DNA of 64,000 nucleotides from Methylobacterium aerolatum. GTDB lineage: Bacteria > Pseudomonadota > Alphaproteobacteria > Rhizobiales > Beijerinckiaceae. The stretch is taken from NCBI RefSeq assembly GCF_022179085.1, contig NZ_BPQE01000024.1, forward strand, positions 20,125 through 84,124, given 5' to 3'. A program made the translations under genes and the position numbers. Positions 50,560 through 59,973 of the stretch are shown piece after piece. Under the pieces are notes generated by a model, which saw only the letters and a program-made list of their open reading frames with translations, did not search any database and had not been told where the DNA came from. Position 1 is the stretch's first letter. Each line of letters starts with the position of its first letter.

Positions 50560-52497
50560 TCAAAAACCGAAATTCACCTGCCGACTGTTGCCGCGCTTGA
50601 GATTATGGAAACGCGACAGAGCAAATAGAGGAAAGAACAGGCGGTATCCATGGTACTTCAGATAGAAGACACGCGGAAAGCCGACGGCATTGTAGGCGCG
50701 CTCTTGCCATTCCCCCTGAGCCCCCTGGCTGCTCTGAAGGTAGGCTGCGCCCTTCGAGACGGCCGGATGATCGGCCTGCCCAGCGGCCATCAGGCCCAGC
50801 ATGGCCCAGGCAGTCTGCGATGGTAGGCTCTCGGCATTTTCAACGTAGCGGCCAACGTCGTAGCTGCGCTCGTCCTCGCCCCACCCCCCGTCGGCGCGCT
50901 GGATCGAGATCAGCCAGTCCACGGCCCGTCTAACCATCGCATCGTCGTGGGGCACCCCGGCAGCGTTCAGGGCGCAGAGCACCGACCATGTTCCGTAGAT
51001 GTAGTTGGTGCCCCAGCGCCCGTACCAACTGCCATCCGGCTCCTGCTCGGCCCGCAGGTAGGTCAATGCCCGATGAATGACCGGACGGTCTTCTTCGCGT
51101 CCGATCTGCGCCAGCAGCGAAACGCAGCGTCCCGTGACGTCTGCCGTGGGCGGATCCAGTAGCGCGCCGTGATCGGAGAATGGGATATGGTTGAGAAACT
51201 CCCGGTCGTTGTCAGCGTCGAAGGCCCCCCAGCCGCCGCTCCGGCTTTGCATGCCGACGATCCAGCCCCGTGCCTTCTCGACGGCCTCAGCGTGCTCAGG
51301 CCGACCGTTGCGGTGAAGCAGCATGGCGACGACGGCCGTGTCGTCGACGTCAGGATAGTGGTCATTGCGGTACTGGAACGCCCAGCCGCCGGGCCGCAGA
51401 TCCGGTCGGGTTTCCGCCCAGTCGCCTCGCACCTCGGTGACTTGGCGGGCCACCAGCCAGTCACAGGCAGCGTCCAAGTCCTTCTGGGCGTCGACGCCGC
51501 CACTCCGGCATGCCTCGATCATTGCATGGCCTGACAGGCTGGTGTCCCAAACTGGCGACACACAGGGCTGGCAGTAGATTTCATCCTCGTTCTCGACGAG
51601 CAGCTTGTCGATTGCCTTCCAGATCGTGATGCAGCGCGGATCGTCCCTGGGGTAGGCCAGCACGTCGTACATCATCAGCGCATAGGCCATGGCCGGGTAG
51701 ATCGCGCCCAGGCCATCCTCGCCGTTTAGGCGCTCGTCCACGAAGGCAACCGCCTTGGCAATGGCCTTACCCCGGGCGATCTTCGATAACACTGGCTCGG
51801 TCACACGCAGAAAGGTGTCGATGTACTTGAAAGCGACGCCCCAGCGCGACCGATAAGGGCCGCGGATCCAGTCGCGAACATCTTCCGGTGAGGTACGGAA
51901 AATCTCATCGAAGCTCAGCCCCTGCGGGTTGCGTGCTCGCGGATGCAGGGCTTGTAGGACGAGGAGCGGGACGACGCAGGTGCGTGCCCAGTACGACATC
52001 GCCCAGATGTTGAAGAAGAACCACTTGGGCAGGTACATAACCTCGACCGGCATGACCGGCACGCCGCGCCAAGGGATTGCTCCGAACAAGGCAAGCTGAA
52101 TGCGCGTGAAGACATTGGCGCGTTCCGCGCCACCATGATCGAGGATCGCTTGCCGCGCTCGGATCATGTGCGGCGCCTGTAGATCGTCGCCGATGGCCTT
52201 GAGGGCACAGTAGGCCTTCACGCTGGCAGAGAGGTCGAATGCCCCAGCATGGAACATCGGCCAGCCACCATGTTCGCCCTGAATGCGCCGAAGATACACT
52301 CCGATTTTGGCCTGTCGGTCGGGCGTGATGCGGTCCATGTAGTGCTCAAGCAGCACGTACTCGGCCGGGATGGTAGCATCCGCCTCCAACTCGAAAACCC
52401 AATGCCCGTCGCCTCTTTGGCGCCTCAACAAGGCGCGGCCGGCACCAGCAATGCTATGCAGGATCTCGGGCGCGGAGAAGCGTGGCTCCGTGTTCAT
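50560..52497 (-). CDS. shc: squalene-hopene cyclase
   Basis: 645 residues, the usual length. It cyclises squalene to hopene and hopanol, the first step of hopanoid synthesis at the membrane. The catalytic acid motif DVDD (D383, D385, D386) is intact, and several QW repeats are visible (QRGDGHWVFELE, QGEHGGWPMF, QSRSGGWGAFD, QEPDGSWYGRWG, QRADGGWGED). Membrane-contact and aromatic pocket residues (YGTWSVLCAL, GFPRVFYLKYHGY) are present. A TetR gene is directly upstream on the same strand (45 bases). It is not in a hopanoid gene cluster, so it could be an extra copy under separate control. Confidence 0.96.
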   Translation of the reverse strand: MNTEPRFSAPEILHSIAGAGRALLRRQRGDGHWVFELEADATIPAEYVLLEHYMDRITPDRQAKIGVYLRRIQGEHGGWPMFHAGAFDLSASVKAYCALKAIGDDLQAPHMIRARQAILDHGGAERANVFTRIQLALFGAIPWRGVPVMPVEVMYLPKWFFFNIWAMSYWARTCVVPLLVLQALHPRARNPQGLSFDEIFRTSPEDVRDWIRGPYRSRWGVAFKYIDTFLRVTEPVLSKIARGKAIAKAVAFVDERLNGEDGLGAIYPAMAYALMMYDVLAYPRDDPRCITIWKAIDKLLVENEDEIYCQPCVSPVWDTSLSGHAMIEACRSGGVDAQKDLDAACDWLVARQVTEVRGDWAETRPDLRPGGWAFQYRNDHYPDVDDTAVVAMLLHRNGRPEHAEAVEKARGWIVGMQSRSGGWGAFDADNDREFLNHIPFSDHGALLDPPTADVTGRCVSLLAQIGREEDRPVIHRALTYLRAEQEPDGSWYGRWGTNYIYGTWSVLCALNAAGVPHDDAMVRRAVDWLISIQRADGGWGEDERSYDVGRYVENAESLPSQTAWAMLGLMAAGQADHPAVSKGAAYLQSSQGAQGEWQERAYNAVGFPRVFYLKYHGYRLFFPLFALSRFHNLKRGNSRQVNFGF

Positions 52498-52542
52498 CGC
52501 TGTGCTCGTAAGGGGCTGGATAGGCGAGAAAGGGCTGAGCGG

Positions 52543-53100
52543 TTAAAAGCGCGTCATGGCGAGAAGACGCTCGACGACCGCCGCTCGTTGTTGGACATCC
52601 ATTGGGTAGAGCCCGAATGTTTCGGAGGCCCACAACCCATTCGTGACCAGGCGCAGGATGCTGGCCTTGACGGGGTCGGCTTCGGCTAGATCCTCATCCA
52701 GCCATTGAGCGGCCAGCTCACGCCACCTGTTAAGCAAGGTTGGATCGAACTGCATGGCAGCCGCGATGGCGACCCCAAGGCGGTTCTTGTCCTGTTCAAA
52801 ATACGCGGAGGCGTAGATGGCGGCGCGAACCCGTCGTCCACGGGGATTGAGATCGGCCGCTGCATAGCGCTCTAGGTCGGCCTTAAAATGATCGAGGAGG
52901 TCGGTCATCAGGGCGTCGAGCAAGTCGGCCTTACTCGAGAAATGATGCAGTAGCGCCCCCTTGCTCGCTCCGGCTTGCTTCGCGACTGCCTCGAGGGTGA
53001 GCGCCTGGATGCCCTGTTGCGCGGCGATCTGAGCCGCCGCGGCGAGCAGGCTCTGCTTGAGGTCAGCAGCTTTCTTAATCTGCGCAGGAGAGAGGCCCAT
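52543..53100 (-). CDS. TetR-family regulator upstream of shc
   Basis: 185 residues from the ATG at 53100. The TetR helix-turn-helix lies at about residues 12-58 (AAAQIAAQQGIQALTLEAVAKQAGASKGALLHHFSSKADLL), with a TetR_C_33-like ligand domain after it (RAAIYASAYFEQDKNRLGVAIAAA). Same strand as shc with a 45-base gap, so it probably controls its own operon with shc. A ligand tied to membrane or solvent stress is a guess. Confidence 0.92.
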   Translation of the reverse strand: MGLSPAQIKKAADLKQSLLAAAAQIAAQQGIQALTLEAVAKQAGASKGALLHHFSSKADLLDALMTDLLDHFKADLERYAAADLNPRGRRVRAAIYASAYFEQDKNRLGVAIAAAMQFDPTLLNRWRELAAQWLDEDLAEADPVKASILRLVTNGLWASETFGLYPMDVQQRAAVVERLLAMTRF

Positions 53101-53356
53101 CGCCACCCACTACCGTCCAGCCGGTCTTTTATCAAGGGACGTTTGTGCGTCCGATGTTTGCCAGCCATCGGTGGAAAGGATGGCTGGTAGCCGAACTAAC
53201 GAACGAGGTGGGGGGCCTGAGCTGGCACGGCGGCAATGTCCATGCTCAAGCATCTTCATCAAAGACTAGACCGGCGGGAAAGAACCGTCGGCTGCCGATC
53301 ATGCATTCTTTTATCTCGCCGTAAAAAATGTCCCCATCATCTTCGGTGGATCGCAG
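53101..53356. other. intergenic stretch upstream of the TetR-shc operon
   Basis: About 255 bases between the TetR gene and the small hypothetical; presumably holds the TetR-shc promoter. No palindrome stood out. Confidence 0.4.
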
Positions 53357-53569
53357 TCAACTGAGGAGATAACGGATCATGAGTTCGCTTGCAGCTCGGC
53401 AACCGTATTCGGACGCATCCTCGCCAGACCTCGGAGGAATAAGAGTGATGAGGTCCCGCCCGCTCAAAAGGGCCACGATTTCACTCTCCGTCAACGTCAT
53501 CGAGCGCGCTTGGAACAAGGCGATGCGGACGTGCTCATCGTATCTCTTCGGCGGGGCGTGTCTGAACAT
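53357..53569 (-). CDS. small hypothetical protein (uncertain)
   Basis: 70 residues from the ATG at 53569. The sequence is plausible for a soluble small protein (RYDEHVRIALFQARSMTLTESEIVALLSG) with helical character and two cysteines absent or single. No family recognised and no clear ribosome site. It might be the intact C-terminal part of a longer frame that stays open to 53740. Confidence 0.4.
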   Translation of the reverse strand: MFRHAPPKRYDEHVRIALFQARSMTLTESEIVALLSGRDLITLIPPRSGEDASEYGCRAASELMIRYLLS

Positions 53570-54019
53570 CGGCTGAGAGGCCGTGAATGATCGCGTCACG
53601 ACCGGGACGGAGCGCCGGTTCAACATCCCGCGATCTTTGCCAGACATGTTGCGGATCGAAGCGACGTACCTCACCGACGTTGGATACCGCACGCAGATGG
53701 GAAGGCGTCTCATACGATATCCCACCCTCACGCAGCCCAACCTCGACGAAGTCCGGCCGCGCCTCGAGCATCGTTGCGCAGTGCTGCCGCCAGGAAGGCG
53801 CCGGTATTGGTTGCAAGGGAGCCCAGCGAGGGGTCGTCGAGGTCAGGAACTCGGGCCTGGGCTGAACCGACGCCGGCGACACCAAGTCCTGGGGTTGATG
53901 CAATGAGGCGAATTTGTATCGTCATAGGAATTAGGTCTTACAAAGTACGTAAGGGTCTAGAGGCTTCGACGGGCATGCAGAGTGCGGCGCCTAGCCGCCG
54001 CACATCCCAGAACATTTAG

Positions 54020-54040
54020 GATACGGAACGGTTCCGTATC
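54020..54040. promoter_or_regulatory. 21-base perfect palindrome, operator candidate
   Basis: GATACGGAAC, a central G, and GTTCCGTATC form a perfect inverted repeat. The related word AACGATACCGTT occurs at 54176-54187, and GGAAACGTATC lies in front of the efflux operon at 55431. TetR proteins bind operators of this size and symmetry, and a TetR gene is at 54756-55406. Confidence 0.55.
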
Positions 54041-54102
54041 GCCAGGCGATATCGTTAGCCACGGCAAGCGACCGCGAGCCCGCCAAGCTCATACATGCAC
54101 AG

Positions 54103-54187
54103 GACAGGCGCGCACCGGACGGCGAAGCGTGTCTGCTGTGGTATCGCGCCTGTCAGGGACACAACCAAAAAATGGAACGATACCGTT
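54103..54187. promoter_or_regulatory. inverted repeat GACAGGCGCG and AACG-N4-CGTT site before the phospholipase-like gene
   Basis: GACAGGCGCG at 54103-54112 is exactly inverted as CGCGCCTGTC at 54145-54154, 32 bases apart. AACGATACCGTT follows at 54176-54187. All lie 65-150 bases upstream of the start at 54252, as expected of regulator or sigma-factor sites. Confidence 0.45.
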
Positions 54188-54251
54188 TATTAGTCGTTCA
54201 GCTGGCGACCGACGATGCTTGCGTCATGCGATAATCCACCTGAGCGACCCG

Positions 54252-54629
54252 ATGCGCTACCTTCGTTTAGCCGGACTGTTCCTGACCATGATGGCCGCCT
54301 CTCTCGTGACGCCGGTCCGCGCCCAGGAGATGCCGGGCCAATCGATGCAGCCTAAGTTGTTGATCCACGGTCACTATTGCGGTCAAGGGAACGACGGCCC
54401 AAGCGTGGCGCCGGTGGATGCGCTCGACGCCGCCTGCATGCCTCACGATGCGTGTATGCCGGACGTCGGGTTGCCCTCCTGCGGCTGTCATCGGCGGCTT
54501 AAGCGGGACGCCAGCCTGATCGCCGCCAGCCCGCGTCTTTCTGAGGACATTCGGATGCTGGCAGGCTTGATCGCGCGGGGGAGCGATTTGATGATGTGCC
54601 GAGAAGGCCACACCGCCCGCAGCAACTGA
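54252..54629 (+). CDS. secreted phospholipase A2-like protein
   Basis: 125 residues with a signal peptide ending PVRAQE (about residue 25). The mature part shows the calcium-loop pattern HYCGQGNDG (C43, G44, G46) and the active-site helix LDAACMPHDACMP with the catalytic pair H65-D66 flanked by cysteines C62 and C68, then SCGCHRRL. This is the layout of secreted phospholipase A2. The protein is small but in the range of bacterial and fungal PLA2. It would cleave phospholipids in the periplasm or outside. The frame stays open upstream, but only this ATG gives a signal peptide. Confidence 0.8.
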   Translation: MRYLRLAGLFLTMMAASLVTPVRAQEMPGQSMQPKLLIHGHYCGQGNDGPSVAPVDALDAACMPHDACMPDVGLPSCGCHRRLKRDASLIAASPRLSEDIRMLAGLIARGSDLMMCREGHTARSN

Positions 54630-54755
54630 TCCAGACCGGACAGCGGTAGTCGGCGAGATGTCCGCACGCCCGCATCAAGGCACATCGGTCGCGAGGGAGA
54701 TGCTGCCGCAGCCTCCCTCGGAGCCGACTACGACAAGCTCATTCGTTGGTAAGCT

Positions 54756-55406
54756 TCAGGGGCGGCAGCTCTCGAGGAAGAACTCGACGGTGCGCTTCAG
54801 GGCAGCCCGTTTTACATGTGTCAATTCTGCCCGTTCCAGCCCCAGGACTGCTCGGTCGACCGGCGGACGCATGGTCAGGTTCAGGAAGCAATCGGCGGCG
54901 AAGCGGATATCGGGAACTTTGATCTCGCCAGCCTCGACAGCCTGTTCGAGGCATCGCTCGATCAGGGAATGAAGCCGTGACTGCCCGAAGTCGTTCATCA
55001 CCAAGGCGAATTGCGGGAAGCGTATAGCCTCGGCCGTGATGATGCGCTGGAACGCGATGACATCCGGCGTCAAAGCGACCTTCAGCGATGCGAGGGCGAT
55101 CCGGTGGAGGCAGTCGCTCGCCGATCCGACATGACCCGCCTCCCGCTCGATGACGGGGATGCGCTCCTCAATGAAGCGCAGGAAGACGGCCTCGAACAGG
55201 TCGGCCTTCGAATTGAAGCGGACGTAGAAAGTCTTCTTCGAGATCCCCGCGGCAGCCACGATACTGTCAATGCTGGCGGCCTCGAACCCTTCGGCCAGAA
55301 AGATCGGCGTTGCGGCGTCGAGGATGCGCAGGGTCGCCTCGCCCTCAGTCCCGCGTGCGGGACGCCCCGGGCGCCGCGCGCTCGTCAGTGTCGTTTCACT
55401 CGACAT
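54756..55406 (-). CDS. TetR-family regulator of the efflux operon
   Basis: 216 residues. Helix-turn-helix at about residues 27-73 (ILDAATPIFLAEGFEAASIDSIVAAAGISKKTFYVRFNSKADLF), with a C-terminal domain of the TetR_C_7 or AcrR-C type (RFPQFALVMNDFGQSRLHSLIERCLEQ). It is divergent from the emrA-like gene, whose start is 193 bases away, and most likely represses it and itself. Confidence 0.93.
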   Translation of the reverse strand: MSSETTLTSARRPGRPARGTEGEATLRILDAATPIFLAEGFEAASIDSIVAAAGISKKTFYVRFNSKADLFEAVFLRFIEERIPVIEREAGHVGSASDCLHRIALASLKVALTPDVIAFQRIITAEAIRFPQFALVMNDFGQSRLHSLIERCLEQAVEAGEIKVPDIRFAADCFLNLTMRPPVDRAVLGLERAELTHVKRAALKRTVEFFLESCRP

Positions 55407-55429
55407 GATGCGTTGCCATTTCTACCCGG

Positions 55430-55454
55430 CGGAAACGTATCAGGAGCTTTTCCG
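55430..55454. promoter_or_regulatory. operator-like inverted repeat before the efflux operon
   Basis: CGGAAA (55430-55435) and TTTCCG (55449-55454) flank 13 bases in the gap between the divergent TetR and emrA-like starts. The half-site GGAAACGTATC here resembles the arms of the palindrome at 54020-54040. Confidence 0.4.
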
Positions 55455-55599
55455 CGAAGAAAGAGCCCCATGCCACATCAGGTGATCCCCGGAGATGCGA
55501 TGCGCACACCTGATTTGAGAAAGCCGGTTGCACGCAATTGACTCCGCGTCTAAGGAACGAATCCGTACTATTTAATTGCGATCCGAGACTGGCAACGCG

Positions 55600-56907
55600 A
55601 TGGCCGAAAGCGAACGGGACACGGGGCCGGGATCGGCGGACGACAACCAACGGCGTGAGGACGACGCCCGTGGATCGAGCCAGGACCGCAGAAGCCGGGA
55701 TCAGAAACGACGGACACCGGAGGCCAAAGGCGACGGAGTTGAGGACGGAGACGCGAAGGCGTCTTCGCCGCTGAAGAAGACCTGGGTGAAGGTGCTTCTC
55801 GTCGTGATCGTGATCGCGGTCCTCGTCGGCGGTGGAGTCTGGGGATGGCGGTACTGGACCGTCGGGCGCTTCATCCAGGAAACCAACAACGCCTACGTCA
55901 AGGCCGATCAAGTGACGGTCTCGCCCCAGGTCTCGGGGTACGTCTCGTCGCTGCCGGTGTCGGCGAACCAAGTCGTGGCTGCCGGTCAGATCCTGCTGAC
56001 CATCGACGACGGCGAGGCGCAGGCGAGGCTCTCCGAGCAGCAAGCGCTGGTCGACGTGCGACAGGCCGACGTCGCCCGAGCGGAGACCGAGCTCTCGCGG
56101 CAGCAGGCGCAGATTGACCAAGCCAAGGCGCAACTGTCCGCCTCGCAGGTGACCGCGAAGTTCTCGTCCGATCAGGTCCGGCGCTACAAGCCGCTCGCCG
56201 CGTCGGGCGCCGACACCGTGGAGAAGCTCGACCAGTATCGCAGCCAGGCCGAGCAGAACGACGCGCAGGTCGAGATCAACAAGGCGCAGCTGCTCTCGGC
56301 CACCAAACAGGTCGACTCCCTGAAGGCGGCAGTGGTCCAGGCCAAGGCGGCGGTGGATCAGGCCCGCGCCGGGCTGCTCCGAGCCCGCATCGACATCGGC
56401 CACGCCACGATCAAGAGCCCCATCGCCGGCCGGGTTGGCGACCTGACCGCCCGGGTCGGCCAGTACGTCCAGGCCAGCACGCGCCTGATGAGCGTCGTGC
56501 CGGTCGACGACCTCTACATCGACGCGAACTTCAAGGAGACCCAGATCGGCCTGATGCGGATCGGCCAGCCGGTGACGGTTTCGGTCGATGCCCTCTCGGG
56601 GAGGGATCTGCAGGGGCGCGTGGCCAGCTTCTCGCCGGGTACCGGCGCGCAGTTCGCGCTGATCCCGCCGGAGAATGCCACGGGCAACTTCACCAAGATC
56701 GTACAGCGCGTGCCCGTGCGCATCCGCTTCAAGGCCGGTGCAGAGGCCCGCAAGGTGCTGGTCCCCGGCCTGTCCGTCGTCGTCTCGGTCGACACCCGCG
56801 CCGCTCGCGCGGAGGAGGAAGACGAGGAGCCGGCCGAGGAGCCTGTGGCGCAGGTCGGCCCGGGCGGACAGGTCGGCCGTTCCCGCTCGGCGGGCGCAAA
56901 GCCATGA
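55600..56907 (+). CDS. HlyD/EmrA-type membrane fusion protein
   Basis: 435 residues. A charged cytoplasmic leader of about 55 residues (rich in E, D, R and Q) precedes one membrane helix (WVKVLLVVIVIAVLVGGG), then the lipoyl half-motifs (ADQVTVSPQVSGYVSSLPV, and RIDIGHATIKSPIAGRVG), a long alpha-helical hairpin (about 140-280) and a beta-barrel domain. A charged C-terminal tail (EEEDEEPAEEP) follows. It bridges the inner-membrane transporter and the outer-membrane channel encoded next. Its stop overlaps the next start by four bases. Confidence 0.94.
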   Translation: MAESERDTGPGSADDNQRREDDARGSSQDRRSRDQKRRTPEAKGDGVEDGDAKASSPLKKTWVKVLLVVIVIAVLVGGGVWGWRYWTVGRFIQETNNAYVKADQVTVSPQVSGYVSSLPVSANQVVAAGQILLTIDDGEAQARLSEQQALVDVRQADVARAETELSRQQAQIDQAKAQLSASQVTAKFSSDQVRRYKPLAASGADTVEKLDQYRSQAEQNDAQVEINKAQLLSATKQVDSLKAAVVQAKAAVDQARAGLLRARIDIGHATIKSPIAGRVGDLTARVGQYVQASTRLMSVVPVDDLYIDANFKETQIGLMRIGQPVTVSVDALSGRDLQGRVASFSPGTGAQFALIPPENATGNFTKIVQRVPVRIRFKAGAEARKVLVPGLSVVVSVDTRAARAEEEDEEPAEEPVAQVGPGGQVGRSRSAGAKP

Positions 56908-58451
56908 GCGCACACCACACCCCACCGGCCAAGGCTGATGCTGCCGCTTGGCTCGCCGTCGCGGCCGGGACCATAGGCGCGCTGATGGCGACCCTCGACA
57001 CCTCCATCGTCAACGCGGCCCTGCCGACCATCCAGGGCGAGGTCGGCGCCAGCGGCTCGGAGGGAACCTGGATATCAACAGCCTACCTTGTCGCCGAGAT
57101 CATCATCATCCCGCTCACGGGATGGCTCGAACGCGTCTTCGGCCTGCGCAACTTCCTCGTCACTTGCACGATCCTGTTCGTCGGATTCTCGGTGCTGTGC
57201 GGCGTGGCGACAAACCTCAACATGATGATCATCGGTCGCGTCGGCCAGGGGGTGGCCGGCGGCGGCATGATCCCGACAGCGCTCACCATCGTCGCCACCC
57301 GTCTGCCGCCGGACAAGCAGCCCGTCGGCGTCGCCCTGTTCGGCATGACGGCGGTGCTCGGACCGGTCGTCGGTCCCGTCATCGGTGGCTGGCTCACCGA
57401 GAACGCGAGTTGGCACTACCTGTTCTTCATCAACGTCCCCATCGGCCTCGGCCTTCTCGTGCTGCTGTTTGTCGGTCTGCCACACGAGAAAGCCCAACCG
57501 GCGCAAGTGCTCGAAGGCGACTGGTTCGGCATCCTCGGCCTCATCATCGGCCTCGGCTGCCTCACCGTGGTGCTGGAGGACGGGCAGCGCGAGCAGTGGT
57601 TCGCCTCGAACCTCATCGTCTCGCTGAGCGTCGCTGCGACCTTCGGGTTTGTCCTGCTCGCCATCGGGCAGTTCACCGCGAAGGCACCCGTCATCGACAT
57701 GAGCATCCTGCGCACGCGGGCGTTCGGCAGCGTGTTCCTGATGAGCTTCGCCGTCGGCGGCGGCCTCTACGGCATCCTCTACCTGATCCCTCAGTTCCTC
57801 TCGCAGGTGCCACGCTACAACGCCGAGCAGGCGGGCCACATCGTGCTGCTGTCCGGCGTCCCGACCCTGATGATGCTGCCGTTCTTCCCGCTCCTCATCC
57901 GGGTGATCGACGTCCGGATCGCGGTAGCCCTTGGCTTGGTCTTCTACGGCTGGAGCTGTTTCCTCGATTCCGGCCTCACAACCGAGGATGCCGGCGGCCA
58001 GTTCGTGGTCTCCCAGCTCCTGCGCGGGGTCGGACAGGGCTTCGCGTTGCTGTTCCTCAACCAAGCCGCGACGAGCTCCGTCCCGCCGGAAAAGGCGAAC
58101 GACGCCTCCGGCCTGTTCAACGGAGCCCGCAACCTCGGCGGCTCCTTCGGCCTGGCCCTGATCACCACCCTGCAGGAGCGACGCAGCGACCTGCATACGG
58201 ACCGCCTGCTCGAATCCGTGAACGCCAATTCCGTCCTGGCGCAGGACCGCTTGAATGCGATGGGCGGTGCCGGCGGCCCCGACGGCATGCGCCAAGCTCT
58301 CGCCGGCTTCAAGCAGGTCATCGACGCCCAGGCCCTGGTGATGACCTTCTCCGACCTGTTCTTCGTCTTCGGCGTGATCATGCTGGTCGTCATCCCGCTC
58401 GTCCTGTTCCTGCGCCCGCTGCCCAAGGGCGGCCCGGTCGCGATGCATTGA
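56904..58451 (+). CDS. DHA2-family MFS multidrug transporter (EmrB-like)
   Basis: 515 residues with 14 membrane helices expected. Motifs of the family are visible: AALMATLDTSIVNAALPTIQGEV in helix 1, GRVGQGVAGGGMIPTALTIV, and motif C-like GPVVGPVIGGWLTEN. Proton-driven export of hydrophobic toxins, acting with the preceding fusion protein and the following outer-membrane factor. The ATGA overlap with the preceding gene shows tight coupling. Confidence 0.95.
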   Translation: MSAHHTPPAKADAAAWLAVAAGTIGALMATLDTSIVNAALPTIQGEVGASGSEGTWISTAYLVAEIIIIPLTGWLERVFGLRNFLVTCTILFVGFSVLCGVATNLNMMIIGRVGQGVAGGGMIPTALTIVATRLPPDKQPVGVALFGMTAVLGPVVGPVIGGWLTENASWHYLFFINVPIGLGLLVLLFVGLPHEKAQPAQVLEGDWFGILGLIIGLGCLTVVLEDGQREQWFASNLIVSLSVAATFGFVLLAIGQFTAKAPVIDMSILRTRAFGSVFLMSFAVGGGLYGILYLIPQFLSQVPRYNAEQAGHIVLLSGVPTLMMLPFFPLLIRVIDVRIAVALGLVFYGWSCFLDSGLTTEDAGGQFVVSQLLRGVGQGFALLFLNQAATSSVPPEKANDASGLFNGARNLGGSFGLALITTLQERRSDLHTDRLLESVNANSVLAQDRLNAMGGAGGPDGMRQALAGFKQVIDAQALVMTFSDLFFVFGVIMLVVIPLVLFLRPLPKGGPVAMH

Positions 58452-58458
58452 GCCAGCC

Positions 58459-59943
58459 ATGATCCCCAACACACTTCTGCGGGGCATGCTGCCCGTGACG
58501 GCAGCCCTCCTCGGCGGCTGCGTCGTCGGCCCGGACTACGGGGGCGCACCGATCGCGGCGCCACGCGCCGAGGCGGGTGCTCCGTTCATGCGCGGCGTCG
58601 CGGTTCGCAATGCCGTTGCTGTCGATCCGCCGGCCCGATGGTGGACGACCTTAGGCGACCCCGTCCTGAGCGACCTCGTCGAGGCGGCCCTCGCCTCCAA
58701 TACCAACGTGCGGATCGCATCGGCGCGGCTGCTCCAGTCCCGGGCCGTGCTCGGTCAGAGGACGGCAGCCCTCGCGCCCAGCATCTCAGCGAATACCTTC
58801 GCCCTGAATAACCAGCTGCCGGTCAGGGATTTCGTCGGAAGTGGCCTCGGGTCGGCCGGGGGGGCGGTTCCGAAGTCACTGAACATCGACCTCTACAACG
58901 CCAGTTTCGACGCCACCTGGGAGATCGACATCTTCGGCGGCAAGCAGCGCGCCATCGAGCAGGCCGCCGCCCAGGGCGAGGCAGCAGAAGCGGCCGTGGC
59001 CGACGCGCAGGTGCAGGTCGCGGCCGAAGTGGCGCAAGCCTACGTGACCCTGCGCGGCGCCCAGAAACGCCTTGCCTTGACCCAACAGGCGGCAACACTC
59101 CAACGCGAGGCGGTCGGCCTCAGCCAGCAGCGCCTGGCCGGCGGGGCCGCCTCGTCGCTCGACGTTGAACGCCTGCGCACTCAGTTCGAGACGACCGCCT
59201 CGCAGGCGCCGCAGCTCCAGGCGCAGATCGACCAATCCCTGAACCAGATCGCGGTGCTGGTCGCCCGCGAACCCGGTGCCGTCGATGCGGTGCTCAAACA
59301 ACCCCGGGCCGTGCCGATGCCGCCGCGGGTGGTGGCCATCGGCGATCCCGGCAATATGATCCGGAGGCGGCCGGACATTCGCCGGGCGGAGCGGCAACTC
59401 GCGGCCGCCAACGCCCAGATCGGCCAGTCCGTGGCGCGACTGTTCCCGCGCGTGAACCTCATCGGCAACGCCGGCTGGGTCTCGCCCAACATCGGCTCCA
59501 TCGGCTCGCTGGCGGCCTCGACCTACAGCCTCGGGCCGACTCTGTCCTGGAGCATCCTCGACTTCGGGCGGACCCTCGCTCAGATCAGGCAATCCGAGGC
59601 GGGCGCCGACGAGGCATTGGCGCAGTACGAGCAGACCGTCCTGCAAGCGATGCAGGACGCCGAGACCTCGCTGTCGCGCTACGGCAATCAACGAACCACC
59701 GTCGCCCGTCTGGCCCGGGCCAGCGCCTCGGCCGGCAAGGCCTCGATGCTGACCGATCAGCGGAACACGGCCGGCACGATCAGCACCATCGACGTGCTCG
59801 ACGTCGAGCGCCAGCGCCTCCAGGCCCAACAGAGCCTCGCCCAGGCGCAAGCCGATTACACCACAGCCTACGTCGCGCTCCAGAAGAGCCTCGGCCTCGG
59901 CTGGGGTCTACCTGTCGAGCATACCGCCCTGATCGCACGCTGA
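58459..59943 (+). CDS. outer-membrane efflux lipoprotein, NodT family (TolC-type)
   Basis: 494 residues. The lipobox LLGGC lies at the end of the signal peptide (about residue 21). Typical NodT/OprM features: WWTTLGDPVLSDLVEAALASNTNVRIASARL, FDATWEIDIFGGKQRAIEQA, and the second repeat RRRPDIRRAERQLAAANAQIGQSVARLFPRV, then LSWSILDFGRTLAQIRQSEA. It closes the tripartite pump and lies seven bases after the transporter gene. Confidence 0.95.
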   Translation: MIPNTLLRGMLPVTAALLGGCVVGPDYGGAPIAAPRAEAGAPFMRGVAVRNAVAVDPPARWWTTLGDPVLSDLVEAALASNTNVRIASARLLQSRAVLGQRTAALAPSISANTFALNNQLPVRDFVGSGLGSAGGAVPKSLNIDLYNASFDATWEIDIFGGKQRAIEQAAAQGEAAEAAVADAQVQVAAEVAQAYVTLRGAQKRLALTQQAATLQREAVGLSQQRLAGGAASSLDVERLRTQFETTASQAPQLQAQIDQSLNQIAVLVAREPGAVDAVLKQPRAVPMPPRVVAIGDPGNMIRRRPDIRRAERQLAAANAQIGQSVARLFPRVNLIGNAGWVSPNIGSIGSLAASTYSLGPTLSWSILDFGRTLAQIRQSEAGADEALAQYEQTVLQAMQDAETSLSRYGNQRTTVARLARASASAGKASMLTDQRNTAGTISTIDVLDVERQRLQAQQSLAQAQADYTTAYVALQKSLGLGWGLPVEHTALIAR

Positions 59944-59973
59944 TCTCGTTTCCTCGGCTGAACGGAGTTGCCC

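Larger units (their letters stand above)
53570..54251. other. intergenic stretch with palindromes upstream of the phospholipase-like gene
   Basis: About 680 bases; overlapping frames on both strands look like chance. The second half holds three strong symmetric sequences listed separately and presumably the promoter of the gene at 54252. Confidence 0.5.

Noticed and set aside
53583-53906. overlapping frames of about 100 codons on both strands
   Set aside because: No domain, no ribosome site and mutual overlap; treated as intergenic.
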